NCBI GenBank assembly: GCA_963782555.1
Contig: CAWAKB010000005.1
Coordinates: 558,001-622,000, forward strand
Direction: 5' to 3'
Source: Hyphomicrobium_A sp963782555
Lineage (GTDB): Bacteria > Pseudomonadota > Alphaproteobacteria > Rhizobiales > Hyphomicrobiaceae
Length of the DNA stretch: 64,000 nucleotides
Within the stretch, counting starts at the first letter, position 1; each line of letters opens with the position of its first letter. Both the position numbers and the translations under genes were made by a program. Under the pieces are notes generated by a model. The model did not search any database. It saw nothing but the letters and a program-made list of their open reading frames with translations, and had not been told where the DNA came from. This document shows positions 45,971 through 55,880 of this stretch, in pieces.

Positions 45971-47203
45971 TCAAGGGGCTGCCACGCTGTTGGCGCCGGC
46001 GCTCTGCATGAGGCGGGGGGCAAGGAACGAAGGGGCGAGCCCTTCGCGAATGGCTCGGCGCCGCAAGGGGTTGATGGTCTTGAGGGCAAAGAGCCCGGCG
46101 CCGCGCAGGAGTTGGACCGGCAGGTAGCCCGAGATCAGGCTGCGGTTCAAGAGGTCGATGGACCAAGCCCGCGTCGCGATATCGAGCCGCCGCGCGCGCG
46201 AAAAAGTGGCAAGCGCCGCCGGCGCCCCGGGGTCGCCTCCCGGTTGCAGTTGGTCGCTCACGCAGTCAGCGAGGACCGCTGCATCGCGAAATCCCAGGTT
46301 CAACCCCTGCGCGCCGATCGGCGGGATGACATGCGCCGCCTCTCCGACGAGTGCCACGCGGTTGCGTCCGGCCTGGTCCGCGGTGAGGCCGGAAAGAGGA
46401 AACAGCCCGCGTGGTCCGATATCGCCGAGCGGACCAAGCAGCCCCTGTAGCCGCGTTTCGAGGGCACCGCGGAAGGTCGCCTCGTCCATGTCTGCAAGGC
46501 GCCGGGCCACCGCAGGGCGTTCGACCCAGACAAGGCTCGAGGTGCGGCCCGGCGCGGGGACCACGGTGAGGGGGCCGGCCGGCCGATGGAATTCCGTCGA
46601 GACGCCGTGATGCGGTCGTTGATGTGTAAACGTGCAGGTGAGCGCGCTCTGTTCGTAGCTCCAGGTCCGCACCGCTATGCCGGCGGCCTTACGACACAAG
46701 GAGTTGCGGCCGTCGGCACCCACGACAAGACGCGCGGTGATCGTCGCTCCATCCGCAAGACGCACCTCGACCTTGTCGGGCGCAATGGCGAGGTCCGCTG
46801 CGGCGGCCGTCTCGATGAAGGTGATGTGGTCGCCGGCCGCGGCCACCTGGCGGTGCAGCGCGTCGGTGAGCGCGCTGTTTGGAACGTTGTATCCGAAGGC
46901 TTCGAGACCGACTTCCGCGGCGGTGAAGAGCACCTCAGGCGCACGTAGCAGCGCCCCCATGTCGTCGAGGATGCGGATCGACACCAACGGCGCTGCCGCG
47001 CTGCAGCATCCGTCCCACACGCCAAGATTGCGTAAGAGCTGCACCGAGCCGGTGAACAGGGCCGCCGTTCGGTTGTCGCTCCGGGGTGGCCGGGGCCCGA
47101 CGAGGGCCACACTCAGGCCCACGCGGGAGAGGCAGAGGGCGGCGGCGAGACCCGCCGGACCGGCCCCTACAACACAGACAGAGGTCTGAACGGCGTTTTT
47201 CAT
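45971..47203 (-). CDS. UbiH/UbiF/Coq6 family FAD-dependent hydroxylase
   Basis: A 410-aa protein from the ATG at 47203, just before the FAD-binding motif VCVVGAGPAGLAAALCLSRV. The second flavin motif is LVGEAAHVIPPIGAQGLNLG (about residue 285), with the DG fingerprint LVVGADGRNSLCRKAAG. The family performs ring hydroxylations in ubiquinone synthesis; the position hydroxylated cannot be told. Spacing of RDAAVLADCV is typical. It is divergent from the porin gene, with a dyad in between. Confidence 0.85.
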   Translation of the reverse strand: MKNAVQTSVCVVGAGPAGLAAALCLSRVGLSVALVGPRPPRSDNRTAALFTGSVQLLRNLGVWDGCCSAAAPLVSIRILDDMGALLRAPEVLFTAAEVGLEAFGYNVPNSALTDALHRQVAAAGDHITFIETAAAADLAIAPDKVEVRLADGATITARLVVGADGRNSLCRKAAGIAVRTWSYEQSALTCTFTHQRPHHGVSTEFHRPAGPLTVVPAPGRTSSLVWVERPAVARRLADMDEATFRGALETRLQGLLGPLGDIGPRGLFPLSGLTADQAGRNRVALVGEAAHVIPPIGAQGLNLGFRDAAVLADCVSDQLQPGGDPGAPAALATFSRARRLDIATRAWSIDLLNRSLISGYLPVQLLRGAGLFALKTINPLRRRAIREGLAPSFLAPRLMQSAGANSVAAP

Positions 47204-47275
47204 GACAGTTCCGCCAAAGGAGCTAAGTCCCCATTTTAGGCGCTTTTCCAAGCCTTCCAAGCCCCACGTGATCAG

Positions 47276-47298
47276 TGTGACACGGCATTTTTGTCACA
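47276..47298. promoter_or_regulatory. Inverted repeat between the UbiH-type and porin genes
   Basis: TGTGACA - 9 nt - TGTCACA is a perfect 7-bp inverted repeat in the 281-bp divergent gap. Its form recalls CRP/FNR- or GntR-type operators. It is 73 bp from the hydroxylase ATG and 187 bp from the porin ATG. Confidence 0.4.
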
Positions 47299-47484
47299 AA
47301 CTGTCATACGCAACTTAGCCGTTTACCTTTCGCAAATCACCGGGGTAAGCCTGGGTCCAGCGAGGCCTTCGCCCGACAGCGTGTGCATGCGGCGGAAGGG
47401 GGCTAAGCGGCGTGGTCGCGTAAGTGTGCGTAACAGTTGCGTCGATCGAAGGCCGAGTTGAGGCGTACTTCGAAGGAGTAGAGT

Positions 47485-48757
47485 ATGTTCGGGGGAGTAG
47501 GTAAGTCAGCGGGATGGGCAACCGTCCTCGTTGCGAGTGGTTTCGTGCTCAGCGGGAGCATATCAGCGAAAGCCGCGGACTTGGGCGGTGATTGCTGCGC
47601 GGATCTCGAAGAGCGCATTGCGGAGCTGGAGGCCACCACAGCCCGCAAGGGTAACCGCAAGGTCAGCCTGAAGATTTCGGGCTGGGTCAACGAGGCGGTC
47701 TTCTTCTGGGACGACGGTCAAGAGCAGAATGCCTACGTCGGCACCAACACCTTGGAGCAGGACCGCTTCAAGTTCGCTGGCGATGCGAAGATCAACTCCG
47801 AGTGGTCGGCCGGCTACACGATCGAAATCGGGCTCGTCGGCGCTCCGTCCAATGGCTTCGACCAGACGAGCCCCACTCCCGGCACGAATAATGCGCTCAG
47901 CATTCGCAAGAGCTATTGGTACTTGAAGAGCAACAAGCTGGGCTCGATTGCGGTCGGCCAGAACGGCACCGCCACCTACCACGTGCTCGACGATGCCGAC
48001 GCGACCAACACGCGCAACTACTCCGACGCTCAGGCTGCCGAGGTTGCGGTGAACAACTTCTTCACCCTCACCAACGGCATCCAAAACACTCTCAGGTGGA
48101 AGGATGTCCTGCGCGGCTTCGACAACGGGACGCCGGGCCAGAGCGGACGCCGGAACGTCGTTCGCTACAATTCACCTACGTTCCAGGGGTTCTCGATCGC
48201 CGCTGCCTGGGGTGAAGACGACCTTTGGGACGCTTCATTGACCTACCAGGGCGCAATCGGCGACTTCAAGGTCACGGCCAAGGCCGGCTACGGCGAGAGC
48301 ACCAACTCGACTGCCACCAAGTGCGGCGACGCCAACGACACGAAGTGCCGTTGGGCGGGCGCTGCAGGCACGATCATGCACGCGCCGACGGGCCTCTATG
48401 TGTTCGGCGGCTACGGGTGGCAGCAGATCGACAATCCGACACTGGCAGCCGGGGCCGATGACACCAGCACGACTTGGTTCATCCAGCCTGGCATCGAGAA
48501 GAAGTGGCTCCCGCTCGGCTCGACGACGGTCTTCGGCGAGTACCGCCACGATGCCGCCGGCGCCAACCCTGGCAGAGACTCTCAGCGCCAGCGCCGACTT
48601 CTGGGCCGGCGGCGTCGTCCAGAACATCGATGCGGCGGCCATGGATCTCTATGTGATCTACCGGCACGCAGAAGGCGACTACGTGAATCCGAATTCGGCC
48701 AGCCTCGCGCTTGACGACTTCGACGTGGTCATCACGGGCGCCCGGATCCAGTTCTAA
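47485..48757 (+). pseudogene. Rhizobial-type porin, frameshifted near the 3' end
   Basis: The first 361 codons encode a signal peptide, the periplasmic coiled coil DLEERIAELEATTARKG and a barrel with KVSLKISGWVNEAVFFWDDG, typical of alphaproteobacterial trimeric porins. After ANP (about 48567) homology continues in the next frame as ETLSASADFWAGGVVQNIDA and ends in FDVVITGARIQF, the C-terminal Phe expected for outer membrane insertion. Deleting one C from CCC at 48567-48569 restores a protein of about 423 aa. The loss would disrupt the last strands. A terminator follows. Confidence 0.87.
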
Positions 48758-48788
48758 GGTCCAACTCTCTACTACTCCCGGACCGGAA

Positions 48789-48824
48789 GGAGCCGCCTCG
48801 AAAGGGGCGGCTCCATTCCTTTTC
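48789..48824 (+). terminator. Rho-independent terminator after the porin
   Basis: A 9-bp stem (GGAGCCGCC with GGCGGCTCC) and an 8-nt loop, followed by ATTCCTTTT. It lies 31 bp after the porin stop. Confidence 0.75.
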
Positions 48825-49014
48825 AGTGGATGGGCGGGGCTCCAGCCGGGGCTCCCCTTGCCTGTTGCAAACGGGCAACATGGCCGCTAGAACACACGTC
48901 CCAGACAAACTTTTACTCGGGCTTAACCGTACCCAAAACATCCTTGTCTTCATGGTGGTGAGGCAGCATTTTCACATCATGCAAGTTGAACGGTCGCGCT
49001 GCGGGGTTCGTGAG

Positions 49015-49389
49015 ATGAGGAGCGGGTTGGTCTTAGGACTGACGATGGCGCTGGCGATGCTTGCCGGCTCCAGCGCGTATGCGTTCCAGTCGCAGAACTC
49101 CGGTGCGGTGCCTCCTGCCGTGGCTGAGCCGGGGGCGGCTCCGGCTGAAGCGCCGTCTTCGGAGAAGGGGCTCGACCTCTCCGACGAAACCGGTCCCACC
49201 AAGGGCGAGACCGGGACCGAGATCCGCATTCCGGGCCTCGGCAAGCTGGGTGTGCTGCCCAAGATGGATTTCGGCTTGGAGCTGCTCTACGGCGCAGCCG
49301 ATCAGAAGCTGCAGGAAGGTCCGCCGGAGGCTGCACCTTCGCCCGAAGACGATCTCATGATCCGCGGGACGGTCAAGCACCGCTTCTGA
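49015..49389 (+). CDS. Secreted hypothetical protein
   Basis: A 124-aa protein from the ATG at 49015, chosen because it starts directly with a signal peptide (MRSGLVLGLTMALAMLAGSS, then AYAF); the frame is open to 48826 with non-protein-like composition. The mature part is Ala/Pro/Glu-rich, then contains IRIPGLGKLGVLPKMDFGLE and LLYGAADQKLQ. I have seen this segment only in hypothetical alphaproteobacterial proteins; no function can be assigned. It probably resides in the periplasm. Confidence 0.65.
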   Translation: MRSGLVLGLTMALAMLAGSSAYAFQSQNSGAVPPAVAEPGAAPAEAPSSEKGLDLSDETGPTKGETGTEIRIPGLGKLGVLPKMDFGLELLYGAADQKLQEGPPEAAPSPEDDLMIRGTVKHRF

Positions 49390-49464
49390 GCTTCTTCCCC
49401 TCCCGATCTCGCAATCGGCGTGCGTACGGCCTAGTGTGCCTGGGTCAACCGCAGGGAGGAAGCA

Positions 49465-49680
49465 ATGAACATCGACACGCGTACGATCGTCGTTGCCGCC
49501 ATCGTGGTGGTTATCGCGGTCGTTGCCTACATGCTTATGGTTCCCGCCAAGATGTCGGGACCCGAGACCGCTGCGCCTTCGGCGGCGACCGATACGATGC
49601 CCGCCGCCAGCGAGTCCGCAAGCGAGCCGGCGTCGCCGACGCCGACCGAGCAACCAGCCCAAGCTCCAGCGGCGCCATAG
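49465..49680 (+). CDS. Small single-pass membrane protein
   Basis: A 71-aa protein with GGGAGGAAGCA ahead of the ATG at 49465. The N-terminal transmembrane helix (VVAAIVVVIAVVAYMLMVPA, about residues 9-28) is followed by an Ala/Ser/Pro/Glu-rich low-complexity tail. No function can be assigned. A perfect 11-bp hairpin (49720-49748) without a T-tract separates it from pcs. Confidence 0.65.
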   Translation: MNIDTRTIVVAAIVVVIAVVAYMLMVPAKMSGPETAAPSAATDTMPAASESASEPASPTPTEQPAQAPAAP

Positions 49681-49758
49681 CCGCATAAGCCGTCACGACG
49701 CTGGTCGAGCGGCGACCCCGAGCGCCCTCCCGAATACGGAGGGCGCTCGCCGGCCCGG

Positions 49759-50499
49759 ATGGAGCGAGGCGAACGAGGCAGAGCGGTCGTGGGGGGAAAT
49801 CGATTTTTCGGTCTCGCGGCCGCCAGCGTGCACCTGTTTACCGCGCTTGGGGCGGTGTGCGGGCTCTTGGCGGCGCTTGCCGCCTTCGATGGCGCCTGGG
49901 AGCGCATGTTCGCCTGGCTTGGGCTTGCCCTCTTCATCGACGGGATCGACGGCAGCTTTGCGCGACTGACCAGGGTCGAGGAGCGGCTGCCGCGCTTCAG
50001 CGGCGAACGGCTCGATCTCGTGGTCGACTACGTGACCTACGTCTTCGTGCCAGCACTGGCGCTGGTACGCGCCGGTTTCCTGGAGGGTCCGGTGGGGCTG
50101 ATCCTTGCTGCTTCGATACTGCTCTCGTCGTTGTTTCACTTTTCCGATCTCGCCAGCAAGGGAGACGACTACAGCTTTGTCGGCTTCCCCGCCGTCTGGA
50201 ACCTCGTCGCTTTCTATCTCTTTGCGCTGAGCGTGCCGCAATGGGCGACGTACCTCGTGGTCGGGGCCTGCGTCGTTCTGACGTTCGTGCCGATGCACTG
50301 GGTGCATCCACTGCGCGTGGTACGGCTGCGGCTTCTGAGCCTTGCAGTGACGCTCGGCTGGGCTGTGGCGGCGATATCGACTGTCTGGCAGGGCTTCCCG
50401 GCGCGCGGCATCAACAGGATCATCTTGGTCGGGGCGGCGGCCTATCTGATCGCACTCACGCTGCGACGCTCCTGGCGGCTCCTGGCCAGGCGCGGCTAA
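49759..50499 (+). CDS. pcs: Phosphatidylcholine synthase
   Basis: A 246-aa protein with about eight membrane segments. It has the CDP-alcohol phosphotransferase pattern DGIDGSFAR, then LDLVVDYVTYVFVPALAL, in the Pcs spacing, and HLFTALGAVCGLLAAL near the N-terminus. Pcs condenses CDP-diacylglycerol with choline to make phosphatidylcholine in one step, a route found mostly in alphaproteobacteria that take up choline. The start at 49759 could instead be a downstream GTG near 49789. Confidence 0.9.
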   Translation: MERGERGRAVVGGNRFFGLAAASVHLFTALGAVCGLLAALAAFDGAWERMFAWLGLALFIDGIDGSFARLTRVEERLPRFSGERLDLVVDYVTYVFVPALALVRAGFLEGPVGLILAASILLSSLFHFSDLASKGDDYSFVGFPAVWNLVAFYLFALSVPQWATYLVVGACVVLTFVPMHWVHPLRVVRLRLLSLAVTLGWAVAAISTVWQGFPARGINRIILVGAAAYLIALTLRRSWRLLARRG

Positions 50500-50729
50500 G
50501 CCACCTCGACGACCTCAATGATCTGCGGAGGCAGAGGCGCACTCGTGTCGCCGTTGGGCCATAGTGCGTCGGCGGTGCGCGTCGCTCCGCTGCCCGAGAC
50601 CGCCACGTCGGTGAAGCCCGCCTCGCGCAGCCGCGCCGCGATCGTCGCGTTGTCTGCCAGTTGCTCGAGGATCCCGAGTTGAATCGTCGCTCGGTAGCGA
50701 CGGCCTCGGCGGACTGTGAAGTTCGACAC
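50496..50729 (-). CDS. Small conserved-looking hypothetical protein
   Basis: About 77 aa from a GTG at 50729. The sequence begins VSNFTVRRGRRYRATIQLGI and continues LEQLADNATIAARLREAGFT, which I recognise as a short alphaproteobacterial family of unknown function. The frame is open to 50888 but upstream residues are not protein-like. Its stop overlaps the pcs stop by two bases (convergent). Confidence 0.6.
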   Translation of the reverse strand: MSNFTVRRGRRYRATIQLGILEQLADNATIAARLREAGFTDVAVSGSGATRTADALWPNGDTSAPLPPQIIEVVEVA

Positions 50730-50983
50730 GCGCGCGTCTCCGTTTCGGCTGCATGTGCGAGGGACGGGGGGCGATGATAGCCGTCCGTCGGGCACCCGGG
50801 GGCAAGTGGAGCAGGACCTCGGCGCTCGAGCCCCCTCCTTAACCAAAGGGTGATAGGGGTGTGCTCGAGGCACACCCGGCGCCACCAAATCCCTCCAAAC
50901 GCCGCGACACAGTGAGGTCTTCCCGCCTATTCTGTTGCAGATTAGCCCTACTGAGCCCGAGCCTCCGCGAGAAGATGCGCCCT

Positions 50984-52159
50984 ATGAAGATCGTCATCGC
51001 CCCCGATTCCTTCAAAGAGAACCTGACATCCCTGGAGGTGGCGAGCGAGATCGAGGCCGGCTTGCGCCGCGTGTGGCCCGATGCCCAGTACGTCAAGGTT
51101 CCCATGGCCGACGGAGGGGAGGGGACGGTGCAGTCGCTGGTCGATGCCACCGGCGGCGAGATCGTCAAGGTCGAGGTCTCCGGGCCGCTCGGCGACAAGG
51201 TGCTCGCCTCCTATGGGCTGCTTGGCAATAAGCGCACTGCCGTCATCGAGATGGCGGAGGCCTCCGGGCTGCCGCTGGTCCCCAAGGACAAGCGCAATCC
51301 CATGATCGCCACCACTTACGGCACGGGCGAGCTGATCAAGGATGCGGTCGCGCGCGGCGTGGAGGAGATCATCCTCGGTATTGGCGGGTCGGCCACCAAT
51401 GATGCCGGTGCAGGCCTGGCGCAGGCACTCGGTGTGCGCTTTCTCAACTTCGGCGGGGCGCCGATTAGGGATCTTATCGCGGGCGGCGATCTCGACGACG
51501 TGCAGGCTGTCGATATGTCGGGTGTTGAACCAAGCCTGGCGCGGGTGCGCATCAGCGTCGCCTGCGACGTCACCAACCCCCTGTGCGGCGAGAAGGGGGC
51601 CTCGCGCGTGTATGGTCCGCAAAAGGGTGCGACGCCCAAGATGGTCGAGCAGCTCGACAAGAATCTCGCCCACTTCGCCCACGTCATCAAACGCTCGATT
51701 GGCGCGGACGTCGCCGACCGGCCGGGTGCCGGTGCCGGCGGCGGCATCGGCGCGGGCCTGATGGCCTTCACCAACGCCACCTTGAAGCGCGGCGTGGAGC
51801 TTGTCGTCGCCGCCACCCGGCTCGAGGAGCACATGCAAGGCGCCGATCTTGCGGTTACAGGCGAGGGGCGGGTCGATTTCCAGACTGCGTTCGGCAAGAC
51901 GCCGTCGGGGGTCGCAGCGGCCGCGCGCAAGCACGGCGTGCCGGTGGTGGCGATCGGGGGCGGGCTGGCAGATGACGCCGGCGGCGTCTTTGCGCACGGT
52001 ATCGACGGCCTGGAGACGGCGACGCCCAATGCCATGCCGCTCGACGTGGCGATCGGCAAGTCGCGCCAGTACCTGCAGGATGCGGGCGAGCGCGTCGCCC
52101 GGCTGATCGTCATCGGCCAGCGCATGGCGCAGTCGGCCCCCCGAGACGGGGCTGGGTAG
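50984..52159 (+). CDS. Glycerate kinase (GlxK/GarK type)
   Basis: A 391-aa protein from the ATG at 50984 (an ATG nine bases upstream is also possible). Family blocks: MKIVIAPDSFKENLTSLEVA, VPMADGGEGTVQSLV, IGGSATNDAGAGLAQALGV, CDVTNPLCGEKGASRVYGPQ and VTGEGRVDFQTAFGKTPSGV. It phosphorylates D-glycerate with ATP, giving 2- or 3-phosphoglycerate, and feeds glyoxylate/serine-cycle carbon into central metabolism. Together with malyl-CoA lyase at 34 kb this fits C1/C2 metabolism, though the two genes are not linked. Confidence 0.9.
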   Translation: MKIVIAPDSFKENLTSLEVASEIEAGLRRVWPDAQYVKVPMADGGEGTVQSLVDATGGEIVKVEVSGPLGDKVLASYGLLGNKRTAVIEMAEASGLPLVPKDKRNPMIATTYGTGELIKDAVARGVEEIILGIGGSATNDAGAGLAQALGVRFLNFGGAPIRDLIAGGDLDDVQAVDMSGVEPSLARVRISVACDVTNPLCGEKGASRVYGPQKGATPKMVEQLDKNLAHFAHVIKRSIGADVADRPGAGAGGGIGAGLMAFTNATLKRGVELVVAATRLEEHMQGADLAVTGEGRVDFQTAFGKTPSGVAAAARKHGVPVVAIGGGLADDAGGVFAHGIDGLETATPNAMPLDVAIGKSRQYLQDAGERVARLIVIGQRMAQSAPRDGAG

Positions 52160-52356
52160 AACTCTGCTCTCCACTGCGGACTGGCCTCGACGGCCGCGGC
52201 ACGTGCGGTGCCCGGTCCTGCATGCATGTGCACGATAGCGGATAGTGAAGGTTATCTGCGTTTCGAGAAAAGTGTTTCTCTATAGTACGTCGCATGAATA
52301 TTTACGGTTACGCGAGTATTAAGCTGCCGCAGAGTCTTTGATCGTCGGGCCTTGGA

Positions 52357-53466
52357 ATGCTGCGGAATCTTGCGACGTCAGTCGCCGAAAGCGAGACAAT
52401 TGAGGCGCGCGTATTGTCTCAACTCTTGCTGTGCAAACTTCCCGACGCGGTCGCCTTCAAGGACGCGCGCCGCCGCTACCTCTGTCTCAACGAAGCCGAA
52501 TGCTGCCTGCTCGGCGTTGCTGCGCCCCAAGACGCCGTCGGCAAGACGGCAGATCGACTGCTCACTGCCAGGCGTGCGCGCTTATGGCGCCGGGAGGAAA
52601 CTCAGGTTCTCGTAACCGGTGTCCCGCTGATCGATCGTGTGGAGGCGGTCGAACTCGAGGACGGAACGGTAAAGTGGCTCTCATCGACCAAAGCGCCCGT
52701 CCGCAATGCTCAGGGGGCCGTTATCGGTCTGGTCGGGATTACGCGCGATGTGACCAATCAAAAACATGAGGAGCTCCAGAAGAGCCAGCTCGTCGCTACC
52801 ATCAGCCATGAACTGCGCACGCCCGTGACCTCGATCATGGGGGCTCTTGGGGTCATCCCGAGGGCAGCAGGTTCCCTTCCCGAGCCGGCCGTGCGCCTCC
52901 TCGATGTTGCGCGCATGAACGGCGAGCGCCTGCTGCACCTCATCAACGACATCCTGGATCTCGAGAAAATAGAGTCGGGGCTGATGAAGTTCGATTCGAA
53001 GCGCGTCGACGTGCGCGCTCTGGTCGAGCATGAGATCGCAGCAATTCAGTCCTTTGCCGAGCCCTTTGGGGTCTGTGTTCGGCTCGACCCCAACGCTTGC
53101 TCTGCCGTGCTGTCCGCCGATCCCGGTCGATTGGCTCAGGTCGTCAGCAACCTTCTCTCGAATGCCGTGAAATATTCGCCCTCGGGTCAGAATGTCGTCG
53201 TTGGCATCGAGCATCGCCAGGGAAATGTCTGCATCTGGGTGCGCGACCACGGGTCCGGAATACCCGAGGCGTTCCGGCATCGCATCTTCGACAGGTTCGT
53301 GCAGGGGGACCGCAAGGAGGCGCGTCGGAAGGGCGGCACCGGTCTCGGCCTCGCCATCGTCAAGCAGATCGTCGAGCGTATGAAGGGCGACGTCGGCTTC
53401 GAGCCGGCGCCGGGCGGAGGGGCGCTGTTCTACGTGACGCTTCCAAGCTGCGAGGCCGGCGATTGA
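52357..53466 (+). CDS. PAS-domain sensor histidine kinase, soluble
   Basis: A 369-aa protein without membrane segments. A PAS/PAC domain (about 22-135; LPDAVAFKDARRRYLCLNEA, GLVGITRDVTNQK) is followed by the H-box VATISHELRTPVTSIMGALG, the N-box QVVSNLLSNAVKYSPSG, DHGSGIPEAFRHRIFDRFVQ and GTGLGLAIVKQIVERMKG. No response regulator is adjacent, so its partner is unknown. A terminator shared with katG follows. Confidence 0.9.
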   Translation: MLRNLATSVAESETIEARVLSQLLLCKLPDAVAFKDARRRYLCLNEAECCLLGVAAPQDAVGKTADRLLTARRARLWRREETQVLVTGVPLIDRVEAVELEDGTVKWLSSTKAPVRNAQGAVIGLVGITRDVTNQKHEELQKSQLVATISHELRTPVTSIMGALGVIPRAAGSLPEPAVRLLDVARMNGERLLHLINDILDLEKIESGLMKFDSKRVDVRALVEHEIAAIQSFAEPFGVCVRLDPNACSAVLSADPGRLAQVVSNLLSNAVKYSPSGQNVVVGIEHRQGNVCIWVRDHGSGIPEAFRHRIFDRFVQGDRKEARRKGGTGLGLAIVKQIVERMKGDVGFEPAPGGGALFYVTLPSCEAGD

Positions 53467-53533
53467 GGGCGCACGGTTTCAAGACTTGAGATGGCCCCCT
53501 AGCGAACGAAGTCCCGCGGACCCGGAAAGATGA

Positions 53534-53572
53534 AAACAAAAAACGGCCGGGTGAACCCGGCCGTTTTTGTTG
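53534..53572. terminator. Bidirectional rho-independent terminator between kinase and katG
   Basis: An ACGGCCGGG...CCCGGCCGT stem with a 4-nt loop is flanked by an A-run on the left and TTTTTGTT on the right, so it works for both convergent genes. Confidence 0.88.
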
Positions 53573-53606
53573 ATGTGGTCGTGGCCGCTCGCCCGCCTGC
53601 TTGTGA

Positions 53607-55821
53607 TCAGGCGAGGTCGAAGCGATCGGCGTTCATCACCTTGGTCCAGGCCGCCACGAAGTCGGCGACGAACTTGGCTTGCGCGTCGGCCTGCCCGTAG
53701 ACCTCGGCGAGCGCCCGCAGTTGCGAGTTCGACCCGAAAACGAGGTCGACGCGGGCGCCGGTCCACTTCGGCTCGCCCGTCTTGCGATCGCGCCCCTCGA
53801 ACGTGTCCTCGTCCTCCGAGGTCGGCTTCCACTCCGTGCTCATGTCGAGCAGGTTCACGAAGAAGTCGTTGGTGAGGGTCTCCGGCCGCTTGGTGAGGAC
53901 GCCGTGCTTGGACTCTCCGACGTTCGCGCCGAGCACGCGCATGCCGCCGATGAGAGCCGTCATCTCGGGTGCGGTCAGCGTCAGGAGCTGAGCCTTGTCG
54001 ATCAGCAGCTCCTCCGCCGAGATGGTGTACTTGGTCTTCTCGTAGTTGCGGAAGCCGTCGGCCATCGGCTCGAGAACCTCGAACAACTCCACGTCGGTCT
54101 GCTCCTCGGATGCGTCCATACGGCCCGGCGTGAAAGGAACCGTCACGTCGTGGCCGGCCTTCTTCGCAGCCTGCTCGATTGCGGCACAGCCGCCCAGCAC
54201 GATCAGATCGGCAAGCGAAACCTTCTTGCCGCCGCTCGCTGTGTCGCTGAAGGCCTTCTGGATGCGCTCGTAGGTCGCAAGCGTCTTGGTGAGCTTCTCC
54301 GGCTCGTTGACCTCCCAGTCCTTCTGCGGTGCGAGGCGAATGCGCGCGCCATTGGCACCGCCGCGCTTGTCGGAGCCGCGGTAGGTCGAAGCCAACGCCC
54401 AGGCGGTCGAAACCAGCTGCGGGATCGTCAGCCCCGAGGCCAGGATCTTGGCCTTGAGGTCAGCGATGTCCTTGTCGTCAATCAGCGGGTGATCGACTGC
54501 CGGGATAGGATCCTGCCAGATGAGATCCTCTGCCGGAACCTCGGGCCCGAGGTAACGCGACTTCGGACCCATGTCGCGGTGGGTCAGCTTGTACCACGCG
54601 CGGGCGAAGGCATCGGCGAACTCTTCCGGGTTGGCATGGAAGTGGCGCGAGATCTTCTCGTATTCCGGGTCCATGCGCATCGCCATGTCTGCCGTCGACA
54701 TCATGATCGGCAACCGCTTGGACGGGTCCGCCGGATCGGGCGCCATGTCCTTTTCCTTCAGATCCTTCGGCCTCCACTGCCAGGCGCCGGCCGGGCTCTT
54801 GGTCAGCTCCCACTCGTAGCCGAAGAGGACGTCGAAATAGCCCATGTCCCACTTGGTCGGATTGGCAGTCCAGGCGCCTTCGAGACCGCTGGTTATGGCA
54901 TCGCGCCCCTTGCCGCTCTGGTAGTTGCTGAGCCAGCCGAAGCCCATTGCCTCGAGCGGCGCGGCCTCGGGCTCAGGCCCGCAGTGGGTTGCGCTGGCTG
55001 CGCCGTGGGTCTTGCCGAAGGTGTGACCACCAGCCGTCAGCGCGACGGTCTCGTAGTCGTTCATCGCCATGCGCTTGAACGTCTCGCGGATGTCGCGGCC
55101 CGAGCCGATCGGATCGGGCTTTCCGTCGGGCCCCTCGGGATTTACGTAGATTAGCCCCATTTGCACGGCGGCCAGCGGGTTCTCCAGCTCGCGCTTGCCG
55201 GAATAGCGGGTGCCCTCCTTGTCGCTGGTGGCAAGCCATTCGGATTCAGCGCCCCAGTAAATGTCCTCCTCCGGCTCCCAGATGTCCTCGCGTCCGCCGC
55301 CGAAACCGAAAGTCGGGCCGCCCATCGACTCGATGGCGCAGTTGCCGGCGAGGATCATCAGGTCGGCCCAGGAGATCTTGTTGCCGTACTTTTGCTTGAT
55401 CGGCCACAGCAGGCGGCGCGCCTTGTCGAGGTTGCCGTTGTCGGGCCAGCTGTTGAGCGGCGCGAAACGCTGCGTCCCGGACCCGGCGCCGCCGCGGCCG
55501 TCGCCCGTGCGGTAGGTGCCGGCGCTGTGCCACGCCATCCGGATGGAAGAGTCCACCGTAGTGACCGTAGTCCGCCGGCCACCAGTCCTGCGAATCCGTC
55601 ATCAGCGCGTAGAGATCCTGCTTGAGCGCCTTGAGGTCGAGCTTCTTGAACTCCTCAGCGTAGTTGAACGTCTTGCCCATGGGGTTGGACAGAGCAGAGT
55701 TCTGGTGGAGCATTTTCAGGTTCAACTGATTGGGCCACCAGTCGCGATTGGATCTCATCTCGAAGCTGGTGGCACCGTGCGCGATCGGGCACTTGCCCGA
55801 TTTCTCAACTTTCGCGTCCAT
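53607..55821 (-). pseudogene. katG: Catalase-peroxidase KatG, frameshifted in the active-site region
   Basis: The N-terminus (MDAKVEKSGKCPIAHGATS, then DWWPNQLNLKMLHQNSALSN) runs to YGHYGGLF. The next frame continues IRMAWHSAGTYRTGDGRGGA through both peroxidase domains to the stop. One extra base (GG at 55545-55546) explains the break, which falls just before the distal haem-pocket Arg-Trp-His. Correcting it gives about 737 aa, full length. The Met-Tyr-Trp adduct region GLIYVNPEGPDGKPDP is present. KatG breaks down H2O2. Because all the rest is perfect, a base-call error is likely. Confidence 0.9.
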
Positions 55822-55863
55822 TTTCCTCTCCGATCGTGTTCCGCAATTTTATTCAGGTTGCTC

Positions 55864-55879
55864 CGTTCCGTATGGAACG
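55864..55879. promoter_or_regulatory. 16-bp palindrome upstream of katG
   Basis: CGTTCC-GTAT-GGAACG is a perfect inverted repeat 42 bp before the katG ATG (55821), in a position suited to an operator. The regulator cannot be named; it is not an obvious OxyR site. Confidence 0.4.
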
Positions 55880-55880
55880 A

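Noticed and set aside
49720..49748. Perfect 11-bp hairpin before pcs as terminator
   Set aside because: No T-tract follows on either strand, so it is only noted as a possible leader structure.
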